This document shows positions 51,440 to 63,609 of a DNA stretch of 64,000 nucleotides, piece by piece. Both the position numbers and the translations under genes were made by a program. The notes under the pieces were generated by a model. That model was not told the DNA's origin and made no database searches. It was given only the letters and a program-made list of their open reading frames with translations. The DNA is taken from contig DF242462.1 of NCBI GenBank assembly GCA_000507305.1, positions 27,849-91,848 of the forward strand, written 5' to 3'. The stretch comes from Breviolum minutum Mf 1.05b.01. Taxonomy: Eukaryota > Sar > Dinophyceae > Suessiales > Symbiodiniaceae. The first letter of the stretch is position 1, and every line of letters starts with the position of its first letter.

Positions 51440-53900
51440 GTTGAAAGATGTATCGAAATGTATCTATATTCATCTCTATATCTCTATGCCTGCATCTTTA
51501 TCTAAGATCTAAAAAGCTATAATAACATCCATATCTACAGAAAGAATACATACTATACATAACTCCTGCAGCACCGCATCAAACCATTATTCTAAAAGCC
51601 ACATAAATACTAAGGACTGCGGGTCATCTACCAGTGGAAGCCATCAACCAATCAAGGCTTTGCGATGCTTTGCGATCAATGTCAAACATCACTAACACCA
51701 GAAAGGCTTAAAAAACTTCGGAAGGCCTCACAATTTTCTTGGGAGGGATATATATTCCAGGATACCATGACCATATCTCTAGATAATGTAACTTGGCTAC
51801 AACTCTTCTCGTCAACTTTCACTAGCCAAAAAAATCTTCCGGCCAGCAATTTTTGGCTGAACGTCAAGTCGTTTCCCTCCAAAACAAAAATCCCTTGCGA
51901 GAATTTGCCCCTCATTTGGGTCTGCCCTCTTTGGATTCCATGGGATTCATGGGGAAAATTCCGCATCGGAATATCTTCAGAACTCGAAGCGAAAACTCTC
52001 GGAACCACTGTAAAACCCATAGGGTTTCTAATGTACCAAACTAGGCGGATTTAACCTCCGGATTTGTTTCCGTTCCGTTCAAGAATCTCTCAGGATTTCC
52101 GTTGGATTTTTTTTTGAGGGCCCCCTTTTTTTTGGGGGGGTTTTATGGAGCTACCCCAAAAATCAACACCTTCAAATGAAAGCTTAAAAACTGACCACAC
52201 AATTTTTGTTTTTAAACTTTCCACCCTATTAGGGGGGGCAAATGAACCCATTTCTGTCCACATATTTTAAAAAATGATGGTTTTGTGGCACAAAAAGTTC
52301 TTGGGGGCTTCTTGTTTTTAAACAAATACTCATCACGGCGGTGTAAAAAAGCAACACACATATGATACCAACACCAACCGGATTTTCATAGATTTTCATG
52401 GTTTTTTGTTGTTCTTCGCCAGCGCAACGTTTAACATAAAAAACACACACAGGAATGATGTAGCCAGGTGATGACCAGCAGCGCCGTGGCCAAACTTCAT
52501 CCCCCAAACGTTGGACTGGTCACGATTCACGATCCAACCAACCTTTGAGTCGGGGTCACGTTTTCACTCACCATCCCCAAAAATGGCACGTTCACTCAAC
52601 TCGCAGAATTTTTGGCATTCGTATTTTTTTCCGCAGTTTTTTTGGTGGTTGAACATTTCCCGTATCAAAAGGTATCCCTGAGACCAAAAAAAAACATTTT
52701 GGTAGTTACCTCTATAATTATGTGGGGATGACAATAAACAACAAATGACATGGATGTGTTACCCCTGCAGGGAACGGATACATATCCCGACTTGGGGAAA
52801 GGAACATCATCGACTCAAAAGTGCCAAACGGGAACAGGATATGTTAGTTTTGAGCAGGGTAGTTTTTCCTTCCCTCCGTGGTTTTGGGTTTTTTGGCACC
52901 TCCAAGTCCCTTCGATAGCTGTAATCATGAAACCTTAGGGCGACGTTCGTGACACAGAAGGCCACGGCGTTTTTTTTAAAGGAGGATACCCTGTTGTTTT
53001 TTCCGTGAGGGGAGGGTGTAGGTAGATATGTGTTTAATTATACATGTGAATGAATATCATAATTGAGCATGTACAGCATAATTGATGTACGTATTGTTCT
53101 CGTTACTTCTCAATATGATGACATGTGTACACTTCCATGTTCCACTTTTTCTACAACAGTGGCTTAATAAGGCCTGATTAGGAGAAACCAACGGTTAATG
53201 AGCCCTTAATAAAGGACTTATTTCCAGCGGCGGGTAGGTTGACGAGCCATGAAATTTCTGCCTATGTCCAAAGGCACCAATTCTCTCACACACCCAATCA
53301 CCACTTGGTGGTTCACACCAAGGGAAAAAGACTTGACACAACTCACGGAGATTTTGTCAATGAAGATAAAACAACCTCACTGGTTTTCATGATGCATCCA
53401 ATTCGGTGAAAACCGATAGGTAGCAAACATGTTCCACGATTTCACCCATTTTGGTATGTCCTTTCGTCCTTTCACATCGCGATGGTTAGAGAAAATCATA
53501 CCCTTCAGTAAGAAACAACAAAATCGTATATATGTACGAGCAAAATTGTAAAATCTACATACCAAATTCTATCTATACATCTTCTTTCATGATCCAGTTT
53601 CCAGTTTAGCCATGTTGTCCTTGAATGTCGCCGGGTTTTTTTCAGCGAAATATCTGAGGATCGAGATACGCAGCGAGAGAGGTGCGATCGCCTGTCACCT
53701 GTCGATCAAAAAGTGACACCCCCAGCGAAGTGAGCAGTGACTAAGACCAAGGGCCCAGTTTTGTAAGGATTACCCTCCAGTAAACAAACATAGCAATGGA
53801 AAATCCCCATCTTGAATAGGAAATACATCTTCATTCATGGTGGATTTTCCAGCCAGCTATGTTAGAGTACCGGAGTGTATTTCATATGCCATGACATAAT
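51440..53900. other. long stretch without a resolved gene
   Basis: It contains AT-rich sequence, a C/G-run segment near 52110-52145, GTCAC-rich sequence (52530-52580), a short family J-like piece (53161-53255) and the B2 element at 53771-53880. Weak minus frames at 52450-52510 and 51682-52020 have no paired splice sites. Confidence 0.4.
53771..53881. mobile_element. family B2 element
   Basis: TACCCTCCAGTAAACAAACA and TAGCAATGGAAAATCC pair with GGATTTTCCAGCCAGCTATG. The right end TACCGGAGTGTA is shared with 11964-11976. Confidence 0.8.
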
Positions 53901-54360
53901 CCAAGAAATCTCCAACAGGACCCACAACGGACCAAAAAGAAACCTGAGTATCTATTGGCTCGATCGCAACTTGCGAAAAGGGGTCCGTTGGATTTCCATG
54001 AACCAATCAGGAGGACCTGATTGGTCTAATGGTCTCATGTCAGCCTGGTGGGATTTTTTTCCCTCAAGTGTTTTTTTAAAGGCCGGCCTACAATCCTACA
54101 GAAAATTTTGTGTTGGATTGCAAGCATTTTTGCATCATCCAGGTAGCCATGACATAACTTTGGGGTGGTATCATATCATATGGGAACGTCCTTTTTTTGG
54201 TTGCGCCCAATGTTGATAGTACATCCTTTTTGTTGCAGCCATAATCATCAAATATTTGGGATCCGGGTAACCATTTTTGGCCATGACATCGCCAATCCTG
54301 ATGAACACGCTGGGATTTCCAATAGGAAATCATTTCTATGGAGGCTAAAGATATCAAAAA

Positions 54361-54472
54361 ATTACACTCCCTGAAACTAACATGTTCGCGCCTGAAAATA
54401 GGCCATCCCAAAAGGAAAGAAGGATTCAAATCATGATTTTTCACCTGCGAGAACTGTTTTCAGGGAGGGTAT
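54361..54472. mobile_element. family B1 element
   Basis: TACACTCCCTGAAACTAACA ... GAACTGTTTTCAGGGAGGGT, with the CGCCTGAAAATAGGCCATCC core as in 45476. Confidence 0.85.
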
Positions 54473-54527
54473 GCCAGAAATGCTTATTAACTCAGAATTA
54501 ACATGAAAAAAAACTGGTTGTTTAGGC

Positions 54528-54660
54528 TGTCCTTGGATGTGCCAGGAAGTTAGTAAATAGTTAGTAAATGGGTTATAACCCCAATATATCCCATTTATAA
54601 GTAGGTGAAAATACCCCATTTACTAACCATTGATCCTAAGTTCCTGGGACATCCAAGTAT
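54528..54660. mobile_element. family F2 element
   Basis: CTTGGATGTGCCAGGAAGTT pairs with AAGTTCCTGGGACATCCAAG. The internal GTTAGTAAATGGGTTATAAC resembles family F. Confidence 0.8.
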
Positions 54661-54704
54661 AGGGGATGAAATACTACCCAACACGCCAACACACCCCAAC
54701 CCAC

Positions 54705-57700
54705 CCCTTCACACGCCTTGTGTCTTTCCTTATGAATGGCGAATCGCTCGTCCACACCACTGAAGTCATCGAAATTGGAGGTATCCAAGGGACCTTTCAC
54801 CTGGAAGGCCGAAACGATTTGGCAGGCGAGCAATGGCAAAGGCGGGTCGTTGGATGCGAACGGAAAAAAGGTGAGCTTAAAACACATATCCCTCCAGGTA
54901 TCTCACCGGAAGATTAACATGGAACATAATCATGGAGGTTTGGAAGATCCTTTTCCTTTCTAATTTCTAAATGAGTGATTTGTAGGTTCCAGCCGTTAAT
55001 CTTCCAAAGTGTACCCTCCAGTGTATCTCACCTTTTCAGGTAAGTTCGGTTCGGAAAATCATCTTTGTCAAAGTTGGTGTTGGCTTTTTGTAGGGGATAT
55101 GGGTGTTTCCAAAAATATGGGTACCTGGGTACCCCAAAATGGATGCTTCTTAATGGAAACCCTATTAAAATGGATGATTTGGGGGTACCACTATTTTCAG
55201 AAACATCTATATGTGATTGGAAGGTCTTAGGAGGAAACTATTCCTCAGATCAGCCGCGTGGCTGGACCGGACTGTAGTTTCGTAGATTGAGTGAAGGTTC
55301 ATAAGGTTCCATAGCGGCTTCCCTTCAAAAAAAAAGGACGAAGCATCTACTGCTACAGGGTTTTTAGGCAACCCCAAACATATTCCCTATAGTTGGTGGT
55401 TTCAACCCACCTGAAAAACATTAGTCAAATTGGATCATTTCCCCAGGTAGGGGTCAAAATAAAAAATATTTGAAACCACCACCTAGTTCCTGCCAAATGT
55501 TGTAATTGCATAGTGATCAATTTGATGGTAGAAAGTATAGAATTCCATTGAAACATAGGTAAACATAAAACATGTTTCTTCAGGCCCGGTAAACAACAAA
55601 AATTGTGGGACTTGAACAAAGTCAAAATGGAGGAAACTTGACTTGTTTCTTAGATTTGTTTGTTTGGTGTTTGGAAAAACTTCCAAACATATTCCCCAAA
55701 TGGTGATAGAAAAATGGTGGTTTACCATGGTAGAATCCGCAAAACATCACCAAATAAAGAAACAAAAGTCTTGTTGCTCAAAAAACACGGGGCGGTCGAC
55801 GTATTTCACGTAACCAGCTTATGGCCATCAGACCATCTTCCCCCCATGTGATCAACTGGGTCCCATCAAGCTAACTGTACCCCCTTTAATTGGTGTCATC
55901 AAATTTTGAACTGAAAAGACATCTTCTCAAAACAATTGGGCAGATAATCTTTAGTCCGTTCTGTTTTTTCAAAACCTTAAAGCCCATTTGAAAAACTATG
56001 ATCTCGTCAAATGGGATCATTTCCCATCAATGCTTTGAGGTAAGAATATACGAAAGAAAACTTTGAAACCACATAGGTTTCACGTTCACGAACGTTGATT
56101 TCTGCACGCAAAGGAAGCCACAACTAGGTTTATTGTTGTCGAATTATTTCCAGAATCGCATACAATATGTATACCTATAAATATACATATAAAATTAAAG
56201 AGATATCATAATATGTATATACAGTAGTAATATAAAACTGCACCATTACATCTGTGTGTTTTTACATCTAAAATATCTCCCTTCACCACCGTTGCGGACG
56301 CCTCACAGCCCGCCAGCCACTCATCTCTCCCATCAAAAACCCACCCGTTTTGCGACTCGAGGCACCACAGGTTTGATGGGTGCTGCCATCTTTCGGAGTT
56401 TCTTGAAATCCAAACCCTTGAAGAAGGGATGTTGTCGAATCTGCTCCGCGCTCAAGCGATCCTGTTTCACCATGTTTGAGGGCTTTGAAACTTTGAAAGC
56501 TGTTGGGTATGATGAGCTGTGGATGATGGGGATGATGGGGGGGTTTTGGGGATGTGGTATCCAGTGATTATTTGGTCCCAAAGGGCAAACGTACTATTTC
56601 TCCCGAACAAACACCAGCAGTCATGAGCTGTTTTCTGGAACATATAAGTCCTTTGGGTTCACCCAAGTTTTAACATACAAACAAAACTTGAAAAAAATCC
56701 ATCCATTTATTTTCAATGCTTGGCTATCAAAAAAGGATGATGAACCAACTCTTGACGTGGGAAAAAAATCCCCCCAAAACCAGGACCAAAAAACAGGTGC
56801 AGATTTTTTGCAAAATTGATGACATCCAAACATGACCCAGGAAAACAAACCCCTTGGAAAGTTCCAACAACAGCCAAAAAAAGAAGAGAACAATTCCCAC
56901 ATTTTCACGAGGTTCATCCTCAGCATTTTTACCAAAGATCTGTCAACTAATGGTGAAAAATTGGTGGTTTTGGGATTCTGGGGGTACATTGTAAGTAACA
57001 ATCCCTTCCACAAGAAAAAATCTCAGGACTCCAAAACCACCAATCAAACATTAGCTGAATCTGGCGAATCCCAAGAAAACATGTGTCCATCATCCTGAGG
57101 GAAAACAACAAATGCTCTGACGTTGGCCAGCCACGATTCCACGATTGAAAAGTACACACTCCCTACGAAGTCGGCACCAAACACCAGTTACAAGTAGAGG
57201 CCCATAACATCCATAACTCCATTTATAGGGGTGAAATACCACCAAGGAAACTTTTGATGCATTTTCGGCCATGGCTAGAACGGCGATACCCATGTCACTC
57301 CATTTATCACGAGCGGCTCGGGGTCGCATCGTGTATGTATCTATGTATGGTCCCACTACCAACCTCTTCACCATTCATCTGCAACACATGCAGAGATAAA
57401 CCCTTCCCTACAACTACCATCTCATCCAAAAATAAAGGCAAAAACGAATCCTTGCAAGAACAAAAATCCATGAAACTCATTTGAGCCAAACAAAAACAAA
57501 TTGTTGAATTTATCATAGTTCCAGTTCTTTCGTTGGAATTTTCAGGTGAAACGAACATAAGTGGAGTTCCTTAAGCAACCTGAAGGGTTATTTTTTTCCT
57601 CGTTCAACAGCTGAAAAACAGGGTGTTCACACCTCAGGATCGCAGATGAGACCCTTCAACAAGTCACGGGCCTTGCCGATGCATAGCAAAGGTATACATT

Positions 57701-60700
57701 GGATCTACTTGGAGGATCATCCCAGTTAGTAAGTGGTTAATAACCCCCATTTATAAGCCATTTAAGCCTATTTGGAAGGGGAATATCCCTACTTAGGGGA
57801 CTTACTAACCATGGTTATTAACCACTTACTGAATGGGATGATCCTCCAAGTACCCCCTCTCCAGGTGGCAAATGAAGGTTTAGTTCGGAATCCCGTACCA
57901 AAGAATCGAATAATCCTGGTAGTGACTGAGATCCAATGTTCTGCACCATACACCTTTTTCATGCATCGCAGGTCACTTCTTGTGAAACACATAAAAAATC
58001 ACTTGCAATGGAAAGCCACACAAAAATTGTAGATGTATTCCTATCTATTCCTTCTTTTGCGGAAAAAGGTGAGGACTTTGCATTGTGTTAAACCCCCAGA
58101 ATTTAACCAATAGATACACAAAATGATGGGCCTTGGAAAACGTATCTCCGGCTTCAAACATGGTGTCATTTTGAGTATCTTCCTGTTAGGTATCAGGGTG
58201 GTAAATGTATGGCTATATTTAAACAAATGTAGATTGAATGTAAAATAATATGTCATGTCTATTTACATATACATTGGATATGTTTGTCTTTCTTTTCGAT
58301 GAGCTGGATGTATACAATGCCAGAAAGTATATAATTGTCTGCAAATATGCAGCCTTTTGAAATGTTTCTACTATATAAACCTGAATGGATGTGGATACAC
58401 ACACATACATACAGACATGTATAGACTCTGTATACATAGAATAGATATATCAGGAAGCAACTCTTTCTTAGGCTTAGGGCGGTTACAATTTAGACAGAGA
58501 GACAGAAACTTAGCATTAGCACTTCAGGTGTCATATTCCGTTTGCATGTCAAAAAAAAATCTTCAGGCACATGATCCAAGAGCAAATTCTTGAAAAAACC
58601 CGGAAAACCCCACCATGTCGAACAACGTACAAATACCAGCAGTTGGTCAATGGCTCAATATTGCAGTAACATAGCAAACTTCTTACCTGCACAATATCAT
58701 TGGAGCTTCTTGATGACTGGATTGTTTGATGCATTCATTGGTGTGGGGCTGTGTTTTGAGCACAACTGCAAAAAACTAAAGAAAACTAAATAAACCTAAA
58801 TAAAACTAATTTAACCTAAAAAAAAGCCAAAAAAAGTCTAAAAGAATCTTGGCCACAAAATGCAAATGTGTCTGACTATTTTTTCTCTCCAACCATAACT
58901 TCAAAACTCCTGAGGCTGGCATTTGGTACATGTGTGGTTGCATGTGTGTTTGTGTTTGCTAGGCCCCCTCTTTCCATCCTATTTTGCACCCACTTCATGC
59001 TCACTTAGCCACCCTTTCTGGCCCAGATATGACCTAGACTTTATCAGGTCTTTCTTTTCTAGCCCTTTCTAGTAAAAGTTAGGTGCTTTTTAGACTCACA
59101 TGTCTCAACCGAAAGCGGCCACCCATTCTTGGAAAACCTAGGAAAACCTAGAAAAACCTAAAAAGGTCTAAAAAACCTGAAAAAGTCTAAAAAAAACTAA
59201 AAACGTCTAAAAAAAAACTGAAAAAGTCTAAAAAAATTCCTCGGCCCTGACCCGGGAAAAACTAAGAAATTAAAAAAAAAAAAACGAGACATGTTCTCTT
59301 GCCTCTGGTGGTTCTCCGTTTTATTGTTGGACCTATGATTGGTTTTGTAGTCATCCAACTGATCACCAACTCTTTCTTCTTATGCCTTGGCATCCTGCCA
59401 AGGGGAATTTTAGCCTAAAAGGATCTAAAAGGCTGTTAGGAATCATGTTGTATGATGGCTTCATGCTTGACCCAACCCTGGAAAAATCTAAAAAGAACTA
59501 GAATGATCTAAAAAAATCTAAAATGTTCTAAAAGCCCTCCTGGGCCTTCCAAAGATGGTATCAAATGGTGCTGTTATCAATGAGCTCCTAAGACAATATG
59601 TAATAATAACCATATCAAGTACGTATTGTTGTCCACGCACTGCTTTGAAAAAATCGCCGGCTGCACCTGTTCACCGACATTGGGATCCTTGGGAGAGAAA
59701 TTCGGAAGGCGACCCTCCCTGAAACCAACTTTTGCAGCTGAAAATACGCCTTCCCCTCCCCCCAAAAAAAACAGTCTTCCAACTTCCAACCATCCATTTT
59801 CAAGTGCGAAAATGTCAATTTCAGGGAGGGTTTTTTCAACAAAACCACCTTCTGGGATGGTCAGATTCCTACCGAGAAATTTTCGGATGGACATTCACTT
59901 CACCCCCTTCACCCCCCCAAAAACGTCAGCGAGGTTGAGTGCCCAAACTTGTGTGAAAATCATCCAAAAATTCGTACGAAATGGGCCCTTACTAGTCATA
60001 AATGGAATTATAACCCCTATCAATGGCTTCATGACATGGGTTTTACTGGGATTGTTTCATCCCGAAATCAGTGGAGTTATGGGCCCCTACTAATAATTGG
60101 TTTTTTCGGGCCCGCTTTGCAAAATTTTGACTCCAAATTTGATTCTCCCCGCTGTCGTGAGCTAAGAATGGTCCAGGGTGGAGATCGAATTCCTCCATGC
60201 CAGAATGTCGTAGGCGCCTGTAAACTAACAAAAAGCTGGAAAGTCCCCATAGCTTCTTGGCAAACACCAATCCAAAAACTTGTTTTTTTCTCTAGCTGGT
60301 GGTTTCAACCCATTTGAAAAATATTCGTCAACATTGGTTGAATGCCACAAGCAGTGATGTAAAATAAACAAATTAGAACCATGAGCTACCACCTACAGTA
60401 GTTCATGGTTGATGTTCGACAGAGATAACCGACTCACAGACGGGTAATTTTTCATGACCCCTGAAGATTGACATTTTGCACAAAATACTGAAGGTTTGGA
60501 TCAGATCATTTTCCTTTCTAAAAAAAAAATGGTTTGTAGGTTCCAGCCCTTAATCTTCCAGGGTTTTTCGTTGATCCCTGCAGCTTCAATCTTCAACACC
60601 GAGGAATCTCCGAATCCATTCCAAGGCTCCGGAGGCATTTTGAACCATCTTCGCCAATGCATGACGCGAGCAGACGTGACCTGATCGTGGCTGGTTTGCG

Positions 60701-63609
60701 GCTGGCGGCCGGGGAGAGTGCGGAAGTGGCGTTGAGTCAAGTCCAACCAGAAGAAGATCTTCAAAGTGAAATGAAGTTTCGAATTAGATGAATCATCTTC
60801 GCGAGATATATACGTTACTGTAAATCAATATGTGTGCGGCTAGTAGTGGATTAGTTTTTAGGGGAAAATATCGGAATCATTTTCGCTCAACTTCGGCTGT
60901 CCCGAATCCAGAAATATCCTGGATACTTATGGATTCGCCTCTGAGGGGCAAAATGTCCATGACGATTTATCTCCCTCAACCTTAGCCTCTGAAAGATACC
61001 CTTCCAGCCACACAAGTTCAACAGCAACAAAAAAACCCACCAGGCTGATCCGAGTGGCTGTTCACATATGACTGGGGTTGTTTGATAAATCCCCTTTTTT
61101 CTGGAGCCCCAGGTTGAACCAGTTTTAAATGGATGGAAATGGCGAAACAACCATTTTTCATGTAAAGATTTGGTGCATAATCCAATTGAAACAACCATTT
61201 TCATTAAAAAAAGATGTTTGATTTACTTGCTGAGGACAAAATTCAGCGGCCTGTTCCAGTATGTTTGTGCAGTTTCGCATGGTATTTTAGGAGGAAGATA
61301 TCCCAACCTTGATCTCAAAACGGACGCCTCAACCCACCTAGTCATTGGGCGTCAACAATGGTCAACTCTCACATGCAACGGATGGGATGAAAAACGAGAT
61401 GATTTTCCCGCTCCCAAAAAGAAGGAGGAGCCATCATGGAAAACATCTTGGGGTTTGCAATGCTTTGCAAAGAAAGGAGTTTTTGTTGGTACTTTCGGTG
61501 AGATCTGAATGTCAATAACCAATACCCTTTTCAAAGAAAAAACGAGTGTTTGCACTACAAGTGACTTTAAAATCATCCCAGTTACTATATAAGTAGTTAG
61601 TAACCCATTTATAAGCCATTTAGGCCATTTGGAAGGGGAACAACCCCAAGTTAGGGGGACAAAAACTAACCATGGATCTGGGCTTCCCCGCCGATGGATC
61701 ATGACGTTCGTCACTAAAAGGTGGACCACCAAAGAGCATCTGACCCATGGAGGCGACGTGGAAATTTCACACTTGGCTTTTTGTTGTGTTTTTGTTTCTT
61801 TGTTTTCCTGGAACCCAAATGACACTTGTTTTGGTTGGAAAAGGCCATGTTTTGGGGGGTTTACCTTCAAAAATAGAGGTCATTTGGGTTCTAGGTTGGT
61901 TTTCCTTGGGTCAGAATGAAAATGAGATTTGCTTGATTTGATGCTTGGAAAAAAGTACGTAGAAACATAGTCTTCCAAACCCAAATGTGGGTTTATATAG
62001 TGGTGCGTTTCCATTCCATGGCAGAATCCAACAGTTAAAAAAACATAAGAAACTAACTTTAAACTAACCATCAAAAATCCAAGTATTTTCCATTTATCCA
62101 GTAGATTTTTTTCTGGAACTTTTCCAAGGCTCATCCCAAAAATTAGGGGTTGGATTGAAAAGGAAGGCTTGTCGAAATTAATGCCACACGATTCATCCAT
62201 CAGTTAACCCCCCCACCCCGGAAAAGGCATCATGTACTGGGGTGCATGTAGGTGGCTAACAATCGCAACGGTCACTGTGGAGAAAAATAAACTCTGTGAT
62301 GCCAATTTTCGGGATAGAATGAACATTTCAAAAAAAAAGTGAAACCCATCTGGTTTACACCCCCGAAAACTAACATGTCCCCCAAAAAGGGACTATTTCA
62401 ATAGGAAATATATACATCTTCCAACCATTGATTTTTAGGGGACATGTTAGTTTTCAGGGGAGTATGTAAGATGAAAAGTTTCAACAAAAACTTCACAACA
62501 TCATCAAAACACCCCCGAAAATGTTGAACCCCAAAAATGGAGCTTTGCAAGATGACTTTCCTTTCGAACAAGGTGAACATCTCATGTATCAGCCTATTGT
62601 TTGTTCGGAAAAAGTTTTTTAGCATAGTTGCTTCCTGCAAGTCGTCAGTTGTCTTAGTTTGGAAAAAAAATGGTGGTTTCTACTGGTGATTTACTCCATG
62701 GTAGAATCCGTGAAAAAAAACACCAACTAAACAAACACAAGAAAACAGGATCCCGCAAATTTGAAACAATCCTTACTCCGCAGAAGGAACGTCAAACCCT
62801 CAAAAAAGGTTGAACCCCCCTTACCATCCATGATGTATGGTATATTTACCCACATTTACCATAGAAATCAACCAAATGTAGGTACCTAGAACCCAAATGA
62901 CCCTTGTTTTGCTTCAAAAAGGGCCTTGTTTTGAGGGGTTGACCTTCAAAAATAGAGGTCAACTGGGTTCTAGGTTTTCATGTCCCATGACCCTGGATGC
63001 GATGCTGGGAACATGTTCTTTCCCCCCCAAAAAAAGTGTTTTTTTCGGCCGACCTCGAACATGATGATGCCAACGGACCACATGTCACACTCCTTACCAT
63101 AAGGTGCTTTTCTGTATACCTGGCGGCATGGCGGCATGGCAGGATGGCAGGTTGGGCAGATGGAGATAAACTTTGGTTGATACACCTTGGAAAATCAACA
63201 TTTTGAACGCAAAAATGGAGGTTTGGATTTGGATCAGATGATTTTTCCATTTCAACTGGGTGACTCTTTACGTTCCAGCCGTTACTTTTCAGAGACGACA
63301 TATTTTTGGGGAAAAGAGACAAATAGCTTCAAATACTGAATGCAATCTGAATACTGCGTATATGAAAATAACTGGAATCCATCTTTTTTGAATACTCTTA
63401 TGGGAAGCCAATATATCCCCTTCCTTAAGACAATTTGGAAGATGATGATCATAGTTTTTTTTGGTGGGTTCCCTAGGGTGATTTCACCCCGAAAATCCCC
63501 AAAATAAGTGGAGTTATGGGAGCCTACTGAAATAATTGGTTTTTGGGCCCTTTTTCTATCCTTCCTCCAAAACCCAAACCCCCCTGCCTCTGGACCCATA
63601 TAGTCAGGC
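54705..63609 (-). CDS. AGC-type protein kinase (NDR-like), 3' half
   Basis: Serine/threonine protein kinase C-terminal lobe plus AGC tail. Minus exons: 63609-63588 (22 nt, PDYMGPE, activation-segment end and APE-like motif; followed by a GC donor), 63119-63054 (VYRKAPYGKECDMWSVGIIM-FE, subdomain IX with the invariant D and G), 61446-61396 (MFSMMAPPSFWERENHL, subdomain X PPFW-like), 60701-60600 (VTSARVMHWRRWFKMPPE, matching the V-M-N-W..F-P-P-E of NDR/LATS kinases), 57704-57633 (CIGKARDLLKGLICDPE, subdomain XI), 56461-56345 (DRLSAEQIRQHPFFKGLDF, the HPFF motif), 54800-54705 (PLDTSNFDDFSGVDERF, the AGC D-T-S-N-F-D-x-F motif). From 63119 on all exons are whole-codon phase 0 with GT-AG. The stretch DDFSGVDERF may end at a GC donor (54717) instead. 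The N-lobe and catalytic loop lie mostly beyond the window. The C-terminal exon is unresolved; 54024-53960 (PPDWFMEIQRTPFRKLRS) is a candidate. Confidence 0.85.
54893..55018. mobile_element. family B4 element in kinase intron or tail region
   Basis: CTCACCGGAAGATTAACATG ... TTCCAGCCGTTAATCTTCCA then AAGTGTACC. Confidence 0.75.
55097..55212. mobile_element. family D element
   Basis: GGGTGTTTCCAAAAATATGG ... CACTATTTTCAGAAACATC, with TAATGGAAACCCTATTAAAA in the centre. Confidence 0.85.
55389..55492 (+). mobile_element. family A element, well preserved
   Basis: TATAGTTGGTGGTTTCAACC ... TTTGAAACCACCACCTAGTT. It lies in the 1.5-kb kinase intron 54801-56344. Confidence 0.92.
55648..55765. mobile_element. 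family H element
   Basis: TCTTAGATTTGTTTGTTTGG, ATTCCCCAAATGGTGATAG, TTTACCATGGTAGAATCCGC, AAAACATCACCAAATAAAG. Confidence 0.75.
55960..56080 (+). mobile_element. family A relic
   Basis: CCCATTTGAAAAACTATG, CTCGTCAAATGGGATCATTT and CTTTGAAACCACATAG keep the family A order, but the terminal repeat is lost. Confidence 0.5.
57708..57854. mobile_element. family F element ending at a kinase exon
   Basis: CTTGGAGGATCATCCCAGTT (57708) pairs with GGGATGATCCTCCAAG (57838), and AAGTGGTTAATAACC pairs with GGTTATTAACCACTT. TA flanks both sides. In gene direction the element end CCTCCAAG plus TAG forms the acceptor of exon 57704-57633. Confidence 0.9.
58770..59540. repeat. degenerate CTAAAAA-rich repeats
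   Basis: Clusters of AAACTAAAAA / AGTCTAAAAA / AACCTAGAAA motifs at 58775-58850, 59130-59275 and 59480-59535 within the 2.9-kb kinase intron. No other feature seen. Confidence 0.6.
59711..59836. mobile_element. family B1 element
   Basis: ACCCTCCCTGAAACCAACTT ... GTGCGAAAATGTCAATTTCA then GGGAGGGT. The centre holds a CCCCTCCCCCCAAAAAAA insertion. Confidence 0.85.
59985..60120. mobile_element. family E-related element
   Basis: GGGCCCTTACTAGTCATAAA ... GGGCCCCTACTAATAATTGG. A related right half at 63480-63560 carries GTGGAGTTATGGGAGCCTAC. Confidence 0.6.
60291..60398 (+). mobile_element. family A element, diverged right half
   Basis: CTAGCTGGTGGTTTCAACCC, TATTCGTCAACATTGG, ... GAGCTACCACCTACAG. 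Confidence 0.8.
60460..60568. mobile_element. family B4 element
   Basis: GACCCCTGAAGATTGACATT ... TAGGTTCCAGCCCTTAATCT then TCCAGGG. It ends 32 bp from kinase exon 60701-60600. Confidence 0.7.
61568..61680. mobile_element. family F element, one end lost
   Basis: AATCATCCCAGTTACTATAT, AACCCATTTATAAGCCATTT, CCATTTGGAAGGGGAACAAC, matching 57711-57800. The right arm ends at ACTAACCATGG. Confidence 0.75.
61807..61898. mobile_element. family C element
   Basis: GGAACCCAAATGACACTTGT ... AATAGAGGTCATTTGGGTTC then TAG. Confidence 0.88.
61922..62068. mobile_element. family H element
   Basis: GATTTGCTTGATTTGATGCT, CATTCCATGGCAGAATCC, AAACATAAGAAACTAACTT. Confidence 0.6.
62353..62466. mobile_element. 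family B3 element
   Basis: TTACACCCCCGAAAACTAAC ... GGGGACATGTTAGTTTTCAG then GGGAGTA. Confidence 0.88.
62648..62746. mobile_element. family H element
   Basis: TGTCTTAGTTTGGAAAAA, TTTACTCCATGGTAGAATCC, CACCAACTAAACAAACACAA. Confidence 0.7.
62826..62886. mobile_element. family G element abutting family C
   Basis: CATGATGTATGGTATATTTA ... CCAAATGTAGGTACC. Its right arm is cut by the adjacent family C element. Confidence 0.6.
62884..62978. mobile_element. family C element
   Basis: CCTAGAACCCAAATGACCCT ... AGAGGTCAACTGGGTTCTAG. Confidence 0.88.
63186..63300. mobile_element. family B4 element
   Basis: ACCTTGGAAAATCAACATTT ... TTACGTTCCAGCCGTTACTT then TTCAGAG. It lies in the kinase intron between exons 63609-63588 and 63119-63054. 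Confidence 0.7.
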
